From: Pacificitalea sp040119125
GTDB taxonomy: Bacteria; Pseudomonadota; Alphaproteobacteria; Rhodobacterales; Rhodobacteraceae
Reading direction: 5' to 3'
Assembly: GCA_040119125.1 (NCBI GenBank)
Contig: JBEDTR010000017.1
Span: forward strand, 62,001-126,000
Length of the DNA: 64,000 bases
Of the stretch, positions 55,485 to 64,000 are shown piece after piece. Numbering within the stretch: the first letter of the stretch is position 1; the number at the start of each line of letters is the position of its first letter. The notes beneath the pieces were generated by a model that ran no database searches, had not been told where the DNA came from, and saw only the letters and a list, made by a program, of their open reading frames with translations. Both the position numbers and the translations under genes were made by a program.

Positions 55485-55522
55485 CAACGACCGGCGCATT
55501 AAGTCGATAGAGTCGTTGTTTT
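55485..55522 (+). terminator. hairpin with a following T-run
   Basis: CAACGAC (55485-55491) pairs with GTCGTTG (55512-55518), followed by TTTT. It lies 139 bases after the small membrane-protein gene. It could be its terminator or the end of a small RNA. Confidence 0.5.
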
Positions 55523-55632
55523 GCGTGCGAAACATTTTCTCTTTCGGCGTTCGCCGCTAAGCGCCCCTGCGCAACAGCGCCGAAGTACCCCGGATCGCTC
55601 GGCCCACATGGGGCCAAAGGACGGGGTCCGGC

Positions 55633-57852
55633 CTAGAGGCCGCCACCGGCCATCTGCGGCTCAAGATCCAGCGCTTGCGCAGGCAGATCGTCGAAGCGCC
55701 GCCCATGCTTTACCAGATCGGCGATCAGCGGCGGCGGCGTCCAGAACCCGCCCTCCTGCGCCTCCAGACGGGTCAGATCCGTCTTCACCCGCAGCAATCC
55801 GCGCCGCGCCGCCCAATGCAGCGGCCCGCCCATATGCGCGGGCAGGCCGGTGCCGCGCACCGCCGTTAGATCCAGCACGGCGGCGTCAGTCACCCGGCGC
55901 GCCGCAAGCAGCCGCACCGCCTCGACCGTCACTGCCAACAGGCAGCGGGTGACGATCTGTTCGGGCGTCAGGCCCGGTGCCGCTCGCCCGCGCCCGGCAC
56001 GCACGCTGTCCAGCACGGAGCCCATATCAGGATGTTCCGCAGGCGCGCCCCCGTCGTAGTCGTAATAGCCCAGCCCGGCCAACCGCCCGTTCCAGCCCAG
56101 CCGCCGCAACGCGCCGGCAATTCCGGTCTGCGGCAGCGCTGCGGCGGAACTCTCCTGCAATCGGGCGCGATCAGCCTCCGCACGGCCCAGCCCCAGCGCG
56201 TCGATCTGCCGATATGGCCGCAGCGCGAACCCCGCCCGCAACAGCGCGGCATCGACCTCTGCGGGGCGCGCCCCGGCGTCCAGACAACTATCCGCGCCGA
56301 TCCTGAGCGCCCAGAGCATCCGCTCGGACAGGAACCCCTCGACCGGGCCGGCCATGACCGAAGGCAAGGCCAGCGCCGCGGCCAGATCCTGCACCATGGC
56401 GATTGCGTCGGGCTGGGTGTCGGGTCCGGCGATGATTTCGACCACGCCCGTCGATGCGGTCCCGTAACCTGCCCGCAGCCGCATCTGCGGCAAACGCAGC
56501 CCCGGCAGGCGCATCGCGACAAGCCTGCCCCGCGCATGCTGTGGTAAGCTCCGGGCGAGATGGGGAAGGTCAGGCCTGTCAGAACTGCTGACCAGCACGG
56601 TCTGCGCCCCTTTGGTCGCGGCGGCAAGCTCCGCCAGCAAGGCGGGTCGCGCAGCGGCCTGACCCGGCAGCGTTTCGATCACCAAGGGCAGCTCCGCCAG
56701 CCCGTCCCAGCCCAGCTGCATGTCCAGCCGATCCGCGCCCGCGTCGCCCTCCCCCAGCAGCGGATGCAGCGCGCGGCGCGTCCGGGTTTCGGCGAGGCTC
56801 AGATGCGGGGCACTGCGATCGGCAAGCGTGACCCCCACCCCGGCCAGCGCGGCGGCCGCGGCAAGCGTCGCGCCCCGGCTGCCCCCGCCAGTCAATCCGA
56901 TCCGCCCCAGCGCCGTACCGGGAGCCTCCGCAGGCCACGCCTGATCCAGATGCACAAGCGCGGGCGCAACCGGCCCCTCGCAGGCCTCTTCCCGCAGTGT
57001 CGCTTCCAGATTGAGCCCGGCCTCGAAGCTCAGCAGCACGGCGCTTTCGATCCCGGCGATGATCTGTTGGGTCACGGCGCGGCGCGCGACCTCCGGCAAA
57101 TGCGGCGGGCCCAGCCGACCTTCATCGGCCCGCGCGGCGGCGATTGTCTTTTGAAAGGTCAGCGGATCGGCAATGCCTTCGCGCCGGGCCCGCGCGGGCG
57201 GTAGCGCGGCGCGCGCCAGATGGCGCACCACCGGGGCCAGCCGCGCCTCGGTGACCAGATCGACCGCGCCCAAAACCTCCGCCGTGGCGGCATCGATCCG
57301 CACGCCTGAGCATAGCAGCTCCAACGCCGCCTCAGCCCCCACCAAACGCGGCAGTCGCTGACTGGCCCCCGCGCCCGGCGGCAATGCCAGCCGCACCGCG
57401 TCAAAGGCCAAGCTCGCGTCGGGCCGCGCGATCCGCGCCCGTGCCGCCAGCGCCAACTCCGCCGCCGGGCCTGCCAGATCCGTGTCGATCAGCGCAAATA
57501 CGGGCGGTGCGGCAAGTTCGATTTCAGTCGCGAGCGCGGCGAGATCGGCATCGGCCACCCCGCTGAGGGGCGTGTCGAACACCATGAGCAGCGCCGCGCT
57601 GTCATCCGCGGCGTCACAGCGCGCGTCTCGCAGACAGGCCCGCAGCGCAGCCCGCCCGGCGGGGTCGAGTCTGCGGACACGGAAACGGCGGATCGCAGCA
57701 GGATCGCGGACCGCGGCAAGCTGCGGCAGATCCGCCTCGCGAGACACATCAGGCCCCGTCGCACCGCCCACGACTTGCGGCGCAAAACTTTGCACTGCGG
57801 CTTCAACCTGCGGGTGATCCCGGCTCTGTTTGTGACTGCCCTGCACCGTCAT
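55633..57852 (-). CDS. FadJ/FadB-like fatty-acid oxidation multienzyme, catalytically degenerate
   Basis: A 739-residue protein with the layout of the bacterial multifunctional beta-oxidation alpha subunit: crotonase domain (about 45-230), NAD-binding dehydrogenase domain (about 315-490), and C-terminal helical domain. Fold motifs remain (PPGAGASQRLPRLVG and GGGSRG). Key catalytic positions are lost: the hydratase PEV glutamate is alanine (DAVRLA), the dehydrogenase HFFNP histidine is Arg (VAMRLPGL), and the FIVNR Asn is Glu (FLSERML). It is open and unbroken, so it is not a pseudogene by length. It may bind acyl-CoA or act in regulation. Confidence 0.82.
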   Translation of the reverse strand: MTVQGSHKQSRDHPQVEAAVQSFAPQVVGGATGPDVSREADLPQLAAVRDPAAIRRFRVRRLDPAGRAALRACLRDARCDAADDSAALLMVFDTPLSGVADADLAALATEIELAAPPVFALIDTDLAGPAAELALAARARIARPDASLAFDAVRLALPPGAGASQRLPRLVGAEAALELLCSGVRIDAATAEVLGAVDLVTEARLAPVVRHLARAALPPARARREGIADPLTFQKTIAAARADEGRLGPPHLPEVARRAVTQQIIAGIESAVLLSFEAGLNLEATLREEACEGPVAPALVHLDQAWPAEAPGTALGRIGLTGGGSRGATLAAAAALAGVGVTLADRSAPHLSLAETRTRRALHPLLGEGDAGADRLDMQLGWDGLAELPLVIETLPGQAAARPALLAELAAATKGAQTVLVSSSDRPDLPHLARSLPQHARGRLVAMRLPGLRLPQMRLRAGYGTASTGVVEIIAGPDTQPDAIAMVQDLAAALALPSVMAGPVEGFLSERMLWALRIGADSCLDAGARPAEVDAALLRAGFALRPYRQIDALGLGRAEADRARLQESSAAALPQTGIAGALRRLGWNGRLAGLGYYDYDGGAPAEHPDMGSVLDSVRAGRGRAAPGLTPEQIVTRCLLAVTVEAVRLLAARRVTDAAVLDLTAVRGTGLPAHMGGPLHWAARRGLLRVKTDLTRLEAQEGGFWTPPPLIADLVKHGRRFDDLPAQALDLEPQMAGGGL

Positions 57853-58074
57853 GACTGCGGTCCCTCGCGCGGTGTCCGATCAACACGCAGTAGAGCAATC
57901 GCGCAGTGCCGCTGGCAAGCCTTTGATTTTCAACGCCGCACGCCTGTGACCCGCAACACACGGCGCGCATTGGTCGCGACGCGCGGATGATGCAGGCACC
58001 TGCCCCGCGGCGCAGCAATGGCGTCCCCCGCGGGCAAACGGGGAACGCCGGAACTGTCACATGAGTATCAAGTG

Positions 58075-58287
58075 TTAAACGGGCATATTGTCGAATAGCG
58101 CGTCGTCATCATCGGGGGTCAGCGCGTGCTCCAGCGCGATGATCTCGGCGGGGACGGCGGTCCCCGATGTGCGGATCTCGCTCAAGGTGCGCAACAGGCG
58201 CGCGCGGAGATAAGGCGCGTTGCGCGGCGTTCGGGCGATGTCATCCAGCAACCTGTCCACGGCCGCGCGGTGCGTGTGTGGTGTCAT
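58075..58287 (-). CDS. small hypothetical protein
   Basis: A 70-residue protein with an Arg/Leu-rich helical core (RLLDDIARTPRNAPYLRARL then RTLSEIRTSG) and an acidic C-terminus (DDDDALFDN). ATG 58287 follows AGGAGGA-like sequence (GGGAGGA). I do not recognise the family. It is separated from the FadJ-like gene by 220 bases and runs the same way. Confidence 0.6.
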   Translation of the reverse strand: MTPHTHRAAVDRLLDDIARTPRNAPYLRARLLRTLSEIRTSGTAVPAEIIALEHALTPDDDDALFDNMPV

Positions 58288-58522
58288 AAAATCCTCCCTG
58301 TCATGGCAGCCGCAGGGTCCGGGCTCCTCTCCCTTCACCTGCTCAGGACTTCAACCATGCCGGGAGCCCCCGCAGCCTGTCAATGGCGGTGAGTAATAAT
58401 CCTGCGCGGCAGAACCATGTCGCGCAATTTTCCGCCCCTCTGCCCGCAATTCATGCGGATGCCGACAAACCCGGCGCGCGATCCGTCTTGACCGTTCCCG
58501 CGAAGGCGGAAAGAAAGAGGGC

Positions 58523-58948
58523 ATGGATATCCGAACGCTCACCCCCGCCTATGCCGTCTCGCCGCAGATCGCGCCCGAGGAGCTTACCCTCATTGCCGAG
58601 GCCGGGTTCCGGACGGTGATCTGCAACCGTCCCGATGCCGAAGTGCCGCCGGAATTTCAGGCCGACGCCATCCGCGAGGCCGCGCAGGCCGCCGGGCTGA
58701 AATTCGTGCTGAACCCGGTGGTGCACACCGCGATCACGCCGGAGCTGATCGCCCTGCAGGCCAATACGGTCGAGGGCCCCGATCAGCCGGTGCTGGCCTA
58801 TTGCGCCTCGGGCAACCGCTCCACCATCGTCTGGGCGCTGGGTCAGGCCGCAACCACCCCCGCCGATGAGCTGATCGCCACTGCCGCGCAGGCGGGCTAC
58901 CAGTTGGAAGGCCTGCGTCCGCAGCTTGAAGCGATGTATCGCGGCTAA
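58523..58948 (+). CDS. TIGR01244-family CX5R sulfurtransferase/phosphatase
   Basis: A 141-residue protein of the DUF442/TIGR01244 family, a dual-specificity-phosphatase fold. The active-site loop is YCASGNRS (CX5R), with the cysteine near residue 93. FRTVICNRPDAE and LKFVLNPVVHT are typical. Related domains are fused to BlhA-type metallohydrolases and linked to sulfide handling. Substrate unknown. Confidence 0.9.
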   Translation: MDIRTLTPAYAVSPQIAPEELTLIAEAGFRTVICNRPDAEVPPEFQADAIREAAQAAGLKFVLNPVVHTAITPELIALQANTVEGPDQPVLAYCASGNRSTIVWALGQAATTPADELIATAAQAGYQLEGLRPQLEAMYRG

Positions 58949-59155
58949 GGCGACATAGCCTACACGCCCGGCTGAATGCCACATCTCCGGCCTGCGCCGG
59001 GGCGGCTTCGCTTTGCCCAATATTCAGGGCTCCGCCCAGGTCTCAGGCCTTAGGCACGTATAAGCGGAACGCTGGATCACGATCGGCGAGGTCCCGCGCC
59101 GGCCCGAAATCAAGGGCTTGATCGCTGCCGCGCAGATGTCGAAACTGACGGCAGG

Positions 59156-60145
59156 ATGAGCGCGCTGCTTCCATATGTGCAATTGCTTGGCCGCGGGCCG
59201 GGCCGGTCCCGCAACCTTGACGAGGCGGAGGCCCGCGCGGCGATGGATATCATCCTGCGTGGCGATGCCGACCCCGAAGCATTGGGCGCGCTGCTGATGC
59301 TGATGCGGTTTAGGGGCGAAAGCGCCGCCGAGGTCGCGGGCTTCACCCATGGATTTCGCGATCTGCTGGACGACTGGCGCGATCTCGGCGCCGGGCTCGA
59401 CTGGCCCAGCTATGCGGCCGGACGGTCCCGTGGGGCGGCGTGGTTTCTGCTGGCGGCCAAGCTGGTCGCGCAGGCGGGTGTGCCGGTGCTGCTGCATGGC
59501 TGGAATTCCCACCAATCGGGCAAGGCGAGCGTCACCGCGGGCGTGGCCAAGCTGGGCATTGCCACGGTCACCGGGCCGGCGGACGCAACGCGAGCGCTGC
59601 GCGATGCGGCAATCGCCTATGCGCCGCTCGACACGATGTGCCCGCGCGCGCTGGACCTGCTGAAGCTGCGCGATGTGCTGGGGCTGCGATCTTGCGTGAA
59701 CACCTGCATGCGGATGCTGAACCCCGGACAGGCGCCTGCCACCGTGCAGGGCGTGTTCCATCCGCCCTACCGCGAATTGCAGGCCGATGCCGGGGCGCTG
59801 CTGGGCCAGCCGCATATGACGGTGCTGAAGGGCGCGGGCGGCGAGTTCGAAAGAATGCCGACGAAGCCCGTCGCCCTGTTCGGCCTGCGCAATGGGGCAG
59901 GCTGGGAGGACAGTGTGCCCGCGCTGCTGGATGACGCGCGCCGCCTCTCGGCGGATGATTTCGGCCCCGACGCGCTGCCTGCGCTGTGGTCGGGCGCATT
60001 GCACGATCCGTTTGCCGAAACCGTGGTGCTGGGCACGGCCGCCGTGGCATTGATGACGCTGGGCCGCGCGCCTGACCATGACGGCGCGATGGATCTGGCG
60101 CGCACGCTCTGGGCCGAGCGCCCGCGCGCGGTCGTGGCAGCCTGA
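59156..60145 (+). CDS. anthranilate-phosphoribosyltransferase-like protein (TrpD2/YbiB)
   Basis: A 329-residue protein with the TrpD fold: an N-terminal helical domain (RNLDEAEARAAMDIILRG and EALGALLMLMRFRGES) and a glycine-rich alpha/beta domain. It lacks the usual PRPP and anthranilate residues of TrpD and matches the YbiB/TrpD2 class, members of which bind single-stranded DNA. ATG 59156. It lies between a sulfurtransferase and dnaG on the same strand. Confidence 0.85.
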   Translation: MSALLPYVQLLGRGPGRSRNLDEAEARAAMDIILRGDADPEALGALLMLMRFRGESAAEVAGFTHGFRDLLDDWRDLGAGLDWPSYAAGRSRGAAWFLLAAKLVAQAGVPVLLHGWNSHQSGKASVTAGVAKLGIATVTGPADATRALRDAAIAYAPLDTMCPRALDLLKLRDVLGLRSCVNTCMRMLNPGQAPATVQGVFHPPYRELQADAGALLGQPHMTVLKGAGGEFERMPTKPVALFGLRNGAGWEDSVPALLDDARRLSADDFGPDALPALWSGALHDPFAETVVLGTAAVALMTLGRAPDHDGAMDLARTLWAERPRAVVAA

Positions 60146-60332
60146 AGTGCGAGCGATAAAGACAGACCCCACGCCGATGCAGGATCGCCGCCGCGTCATC
60201 GTCGGCGGGGGCGGGCAAGCCGCGCAGACGGCCCTGATACCGCGCCCCATCCGGCACGCATCAAGGTGACGCCGCCGCAGCGCGGCGCGCGCCGTCTGGA
60301 CTTCGCCCCTCGGCTCGCGGATGATTGCGCCC

Positions 60333-62522
60333 ATGTCGCTACCCCCCGGATTCCTTGATGAGCTGCGCACGCGCCTGACCCTTTCGGACGTGGTCGGGCG
60401 CAAGGTCATGTGGGACACGCGCAAATCCAATCAGGCCCGTGGCGACTACTGGTCGCCCTGCCCGTTCCATCAGGAAAAAACCGCCTCCTTCCACGTCGAT
60501 GACCGCAAGGGATTCTACTATTGCTTCGGCTGTCACGCGAAGGGCGACGCGATCAATTTCGTGCAGGAGACGGAGAATACCGGCTTCATGGAAGCGGTGG
60601 AGATCCTTGCCGGCGAGGCTGGCATGCCGATGCCCGCGCGCGACCCCAAAGCACGCGAGCAGGCCGACCGCCGCAGCCTTCTGGCCGAAGCGATGGACGC
60701 CGCCGTGCGCCATTACCGGATGCAGCTGTCGACCCAAGGGGCCGCGCGGGCGCGGGACTACCTGACGGGGCGCGGGCTACAGGGCAAGGCGCTGGAGCGA
60801 TTCGAGATCGGTTTCGCTCCCGATCAGCGGCAGGGGCTGTTTTCGGCGCTCACTGAGCGGGGCATTGCCGCCGATGTGGTGATCGAGGCCGGGCTCTGTG
60901 CGAAGCCCGACGATGGCGGCGCGCCCTATGACCGGTTCCGCGATCGCATCATCTTTCCCATCCGCGACGCGCGCGGGCGTTGCATCGGCCTTGGCGGGCG
61001 GGCGATGTCGCCGAAGGCGCGGGCGAAATACCTGAACTCGCCCGAGACACCGCTCTTCGACAAGGGGCGCAGCCTGTACAACCACGGCCCCGCGCGCGAG
61101 GCGGCAGGCAAGGGCCAGCCGCTGATCGTGGCCGAAGGCTATATGGATGTGATCGCGCTGGTGAAGGCAGGCTTCGGCGCCGCCGTCGCACCGCTGGGCA
61201 CGGCCGTCACCGAAGAACAATTGCGCCTGCTGTGGCGGATCGCGCCGGAGCCTGTCGTGGCGCTGGATGGCGACACGGCGGGCATCCGCGCGGCGCTGCG
61301 GCTGATGAACCTTGCCCTGCCGCTGATCGAGGCTGGGCAATCGCTGCGGTTTTGCATCATGCCCGAGGGCAAAGACCCCGATGACCTGATCCGCGACGGC
61401 GGGCCCGAGGCAATGCAGGCCGCGCTGGAGAAGGCCGAGCCGATGGTCGATCTGCTGTGGCGGCAGGAAACCGACGGCAAGGTGCTGGACAGCCCCGAAC
61501 GCCGCGCGGCCTTTGACAAAAGCCTGCGTGAGGCTGTGCGCCGGATCAAGGACACCACCATCCGCCGCCATTATACAGACGAGCTGGACCGCCGCCGCCG
61601 GGCGCTGTTCAACATGCCCGAACGTGACACCTCTGCCCCGCAGCCGGCATTCCGCCCTGAGGGCGGCGGTTACGACGATGGATATGGTCGCGATGACGGT
61701 GGGCGGGACTATGGCTATGACAGCAACAGCTACGGGGGCGATTACGGGGGCGGCTTCGGCAACGGGCCCAAGAAAGGACGTAGCGGATTTGCCGGACGCG
61801 GTCCCGGCTCTCGTCCGGGTTCAGGGCGCGGCAATCGCGGTCGGGGCGGTTGGCTGGACCGGATGGCGGCTGCGCCGACACCGGGGGCCAAGGCCTCGAT
61901 CCTTGCCGCCGAAGCTGGCAGCGTCACGGAACATCTGCGCGAAGCGGTGATCCTTGCGACTTTCCTGCATCATCCCGATCTCATCGATGATTTCGCGCAT
62001 GTGCTGGAAGAGACGTCATTTACCGGACCGGGCCATGCGCGTATCGCCGCGACGCTTCTGCGGGTGGGCGATGGGGCCGCCGATCCCGTCGGTCTGCGCC
62101 AGGCGATGGAGGCCGAGATCGGCGCCGCCCCTCTTGAAACCCTGCTCGCGCCGCGCCATGTGCAGCTGGCACCGCCCATGCGCCGGGTGCGCGATGGCGA
62201 ATTGGCGCGGATGTGTCTGGCCGAGGAACTGGCCAAGCTTGCCGCACAGCGCGGCGCCGCGCGCGAAATTGCCGAAGCCGTGACCGAAATCGACGGTTTG
62301 GCCGATGAGGGGCTGACCTGGCGGCTGGGACAGGCCGCCGAAGCACAGCACCGGGCGATCCGCCCGATGGATAACGACAAGGCCGATTTCGACATCGCGC
62401 CAAATGGCACGCGGATGGACAAGGAAGAGCGTTCGGCGCTGGACCGTTTGCTGGACCAGATCGAATTTGCCAAGCCGGGCGGAAAACCCGGACCAAAGCC
62501 CGGCGGCGACGGCACATCGTGA
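60333..62522 (+). CDS. dnaG: DNA primase
   Basis: A 729-residue replicative primase. The zinc ribbon has C43, H46, C64 and C67 (CPFH and CFGC). The TOPRIM core has E268 in VAEGYMD and D312/D314 in ALDGDTA. The helicase-binding C-terminal domain starts near 525. Between, about residues 443-506 form a Gly-, Tyr-, Arg-rich low-complexity insert, coded by 61660-61851. ATG 60333 (MSLPPGF) matches the family; ATG 60321 adds four residues. The gene is followed by rpoD. Confidence 0.95.
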   Translation: MSLPPGFLDELRTRLTLSDVVGRKVMWDTRKSNQARGDYWSPCPFHQEKTASFHVDDRKGFYYCFGCHAKGDAINFVQETENTGFMEAVEILAGEAGMPMPARDPKAREQADRRSLLAEAMDAAVRHYRMQLSTQGAARARDYLTGRGLQGKALERFEIGFAPDQRQGLFSALTERGIAADVVIEAGLCAKPDDGGAPYDRFRDRIIFPIRDARGRCIGLGGRAMSPKARAKYLNSPETPLFDKGRSLYNHGPAREAAGKGQPLIVAEGYMDVIALVKAGFGAAVAPLGTAVTEEQLRLLWRIAPEPVVALDGDTAGIRAALRLMNLALPLIEAGQSLRFCIMPEGKDPDDLIRDGGPEAMQAALEKAEPMVDLLWRQETDGKVLDSPERRAAFDKSLREAVRRIKDTTIRRHYTDELDRRRRALFNMPERDTSAPQPAFRPEGGGYDDGYGRDDGGRDYGYDSNSYGGDYGGGFGNGPKKGRSGFAGRGPGSRPGSGRGNRGRGGWLDRMAAAPTPGAKASILAAEAGSVTEHLREAVILATFLHHPDLIDDFAHVLEETSFTGPGHARIAATLLRVGDGAADPVGLRQAMEAEIGAAPLETLLAPRHVQLAPPMRRVRDGELARMCLAEELAKLAAQRGAAREIAEAVTEIDGLADEGLTWRLGQAAEAQHRAIRPMDNDKADFDIAPNGTRMDKEERSALDRLLDQIEFAKPGGKPGPKPGGDGTS

Positions 62523-62627
62523 ACCGGCAACCGGGGCTCTAGGGCACACCGGACAAGACATGCAGGACCGAATCACTCGGCCCCAAGACGATCCCCCTCA
62601 CGGGCGCCGGGGCGTCCGCTGAACGGG

Positions 62628-62636
62628 TTATCCACA
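62628..62636 (+). promoter_or_regulatory. perfect DnaA box upstream of rpoD
   Basis: TTATCCACA, the E. coli consensus DnaA box, lies about 105 bases after the dnaG stop and about 145 before the rpoD start. Confidence 0.55.
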
Positions 62637-62711
62637 GGCACACTGCCCGAATCGCGACCCTGTTGCGCGATTCGCACAAGAGTTTACCGTCAACCGGGTG
62701 GAATCCGGCAC

Positions 62712-62753
62712 GATTCGCGGTATTGATTCGGATCACATCCGCATCCGCGAATC
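62712..62753 (+). promoter_or_regulatory. structured leader of rpoD
   Basis: GATTCGCGG (62712-62720) pairs with CCGCGAATC (62745-62753), and a smaller CGGAT/ATCCG hairpin is nested inside at 62729-62741. It ends 25 bases before the rpoD ATG, inside the likely 5' untranslated leader. Confidence 0.5.
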
Positions 62754-62778
62754 AGCCTCCCCCAGCAAGGAGCTTTGC

Positions 62779-64000
62779 ATGGCCGCCAAAGACACGGACG
62801 ACCGCAAAAGCGAGGACACCGAAAACGAGCCGATGCTCGATATGAGCCAGGCCGCCGTCAAGAAGATGATCGCGGAGGCCAGAGAGCGCGGGTATATTAC
62901 CTACGATCAGCTCAATCAGGTGCTTCCGCCCGATCAGGTTTCCTCGGAACAGATCGAAGACGTGATGTCGATGCTCTCGGAAATGGGCATCAACGTCATT
63001 GAAAACGACGAAGCAGAGGACGACGACAGCAAAGGCTCGACCGCCGTGGTCGAGGCCTCCTCCGCACGCGATGTCACCCTCTCCTCCGGTGAGAGCGAAA
63101 AACTCGACCGCACCGATGACCCGGTGCGCATGTATCTGCGCGAGATGGGCTCCGTCGAACTGCTGAGCCGCGAGGGCGAAATCGCCATCGCCAAGCGGAT
63201 CGAAGCCGGTCGCAACACGATGATCGCGGGCCTGTGCGAAAGCCCCCTGACCTTCCAGGCGATCACCATCTGGCGCGACGAACTTCTGTCCGAAGACATT
63301 CTTCTGCGGGACGTCATCGACCTTGAGGCGACGTTCGGCGGCGGTGTCGACGACGACGAGGAAGCTGGCGAAACGGAACCGGTGGTCGAGGCGATCAAAC
63401 CCGCCGAGAAAACCGCGCGCCCCGAAGCGCGTAGCGAACAGACCGAACTTGACGCCGACGGCAATCCGATTGCCAAGGATGATGACGACGACGATGACGA
63501 GCAGGCGAATATGTCGCTTGCCGCCATGGAAGCCGCTCTGAAGCCGCGCGTTCTGGAAACTCTCGACCAGATTGCCGACTATTATTCCCAGCTTGCCGAA
63601 ATGCAGGATCTGCGGATGTCGGCGACGCTGAACGAGGACGGCTCCTTCACCGAGTCCGCCGAGGCGAAGTATCAAAAACTGCGCTCGGAGATGGTGCTGC
63701 TGGTCAATGAGCTGCACCTGCATAACAACCGTATCGAAGCCCTGATCGACCAGCTCTACGGCATCAACCGCCGTATCATGTCGATCGACAGCTCGATGGT
63801 GAAGCTGGCCGATCAAGCGCGGATCAACCGCCGTGAATTCATCGACAGCTATCGCGGCTATGAACTCGACCCCGGTTGGGTCGATCGGATGAAGCAGCAG
63901 CCCGGTCGCGGCTGGCAGGCTCTGTTCGAACGCTCGGATGCGAAAGTAAGCGATCTGCGCGGCGAAATGGCCCAAGTGGGCCAATATGTCGGCGTCGATA
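62779..64000 (+). CDS. rpoD: RNA polymerase sigma factor RpoD (3' end cut by the window)
   Basis: The first 407 residues of the housekeeping sigma-70. Region 1.1 begins after MAAKDTDD with AAVKKMIAEARERGYITYDQ; region 1.2 starts at about residue 114 (DPVRMYLREMG). The long acidic non-conserved region includes a run of eight Asp/Glu near 234-241. Regions 2 to 4 lie mostly beyond the right edge. AAGGAGC precedes ATG 62779. The dnaG-rpoD order is the usual macromolecular-synthesis arrangement. Confidence 0.95.
   Translation, partial: MAAKDTDDRKSEDTENEPMLDMSQAAVKKMIAEARERGYITYDQLNQVLPPDQVSSEQIEDVMSMLSEMGINVIENDEAEDDDSKGSTAVVEASSARDVTLSSGESEKLDRTDDPVRMYLREMGSVELLSREGEIAIAKRIEAGRNTMIAGLCESPLTFQAITIWRDELLSEDILLRDVIDLEATFGGGVDDDEEAGETEPVVEAIKPAEKTARPEARSEQTELDADGNPIAKDDDDDDDEQANMSLAAMEAALKPRVLETLDQIADYYSQLAEMQDLRMSATLNEDGSFTESAEAKYQKLRSEMVLLVNELHLHNNRIEALIDQLYGINRRIMSIDSSMVKLADQARINRREFIDSYRGYELDPGWVDRMKQQPGRGWQALFERSDAKVSDLRGEMAQVGQYVGVD

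Noticed and set aside
55633..57852. Pseudogene call for the FadJ-like gene
   Set aside because: The frame is open and full length with fold motifs kept; only catalytic positions differ, so maintained altered function is more likely than decay.
59024..60430. 468-residue minus-strand frame opposite the TrpD2-like gene and the start of dnaG
   Set aside because: Antisense of well-supported genes, with no family motifs.

Overview
The window looks like chromosomal DNA from an alphaproteobacterium of the Rhodobacterales (Rhodobacter/Paracoccus/Roseobacter relatives). The support is high GC content with strong GC3 bias, an Entner-Doudoroff edd-eda pair, a Usg-type protein, a GapR/DUF2312 protein, a TrmFO, an overlapping PIN/rRNA-methyltransferase pair, and a DUF1127-like micro-protein. 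Genus cannot be settled from sequence alone. I saw no tRNA, rRNA, CRISPR array, transposase or phage gene. Most of the window is densely packed core genome with two accessory catabolic modules.

Layout. 0.1-7.6 kb: an uptake and catabolism module (aldehyde dehydrogenase, DctP-DctQ-DctM TRAP transporter, benzoylformate-decarboxylase-like ThDP enzyme) facing a beta-hydroxyacid dehydrogenase, with two copies of a dispersed hairpin repeat between them. 7.7-11.1 kb: penicillin-acylase-family hydrolase and an inositol-monophosphatase-family enzyme. 11.5-17.1 kb: envelope genes, namely a MepK-like murein hydrolase divergent from a YcbB-like L,D-transpeptidase, then lpxD with a dedicated ACP and ketoacyl synthase. 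17.1-23.4 kb: holC, pepA, YceI, usg and gyrA. 23.7-31.6 kb: LysR-type regulator, small membrane protein, trmFO, methyltransferase, gluQ, hisI, an IscU-like protein missing one cysteine, PIN protein with RNA methyltransferase, and a micro-protein. 31.9-37.7 kb: edd-eda behind a LacI-type palindrome, then glnE. 38-47.4 kb: DUF2852 and RDD membrane proteins, N-end-rule aminoacyl-transferase, Cu-type P-ATPase, L,D-transpeptidase lipoprotein, tig, a lower-GC patch with a DUF2628 protein, and a DMT exporter. 47.4-54.4 kb: an IclR-controlled tripartite tricarboxylate transporter operon with a fused TctA-TctB permease. 54.6-64 kb: gapR, a degenerate fatty-acid-oxidation multienzyme, small proteins, a TrpD2-type protein, dnaG with a Gly/Tyr/Arg-rich insert, and the start of rpoD.

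How the parts work together. The first module probably imports an organic acid by the TRAP system, decarboxylates a 2-oxo acid to an aldehyde and oxidises that to an acid; the substrate is unknown and may be aromatic. The second (IclR, TctC, 2-hydroxyacid dehydrogenase, M24 protein, fused TctAB, GST) is a single-direction operon with a clear operator-like palindrome before tctC. The 3-3 crosslink hydrolase and synthase genes sit head to head, as the equivalent genes are neighbours in E. coli.

I did not find an obviously new defence or mobile system. The best leads are the catalytically degenerate FadJ-like protein, the three-copy dispersed repeat, a 49-nt palindrome upstream of iclR, the fused TctA-TctB operon with an atypical M24 protein, and the low-complexity insert in DnaG.
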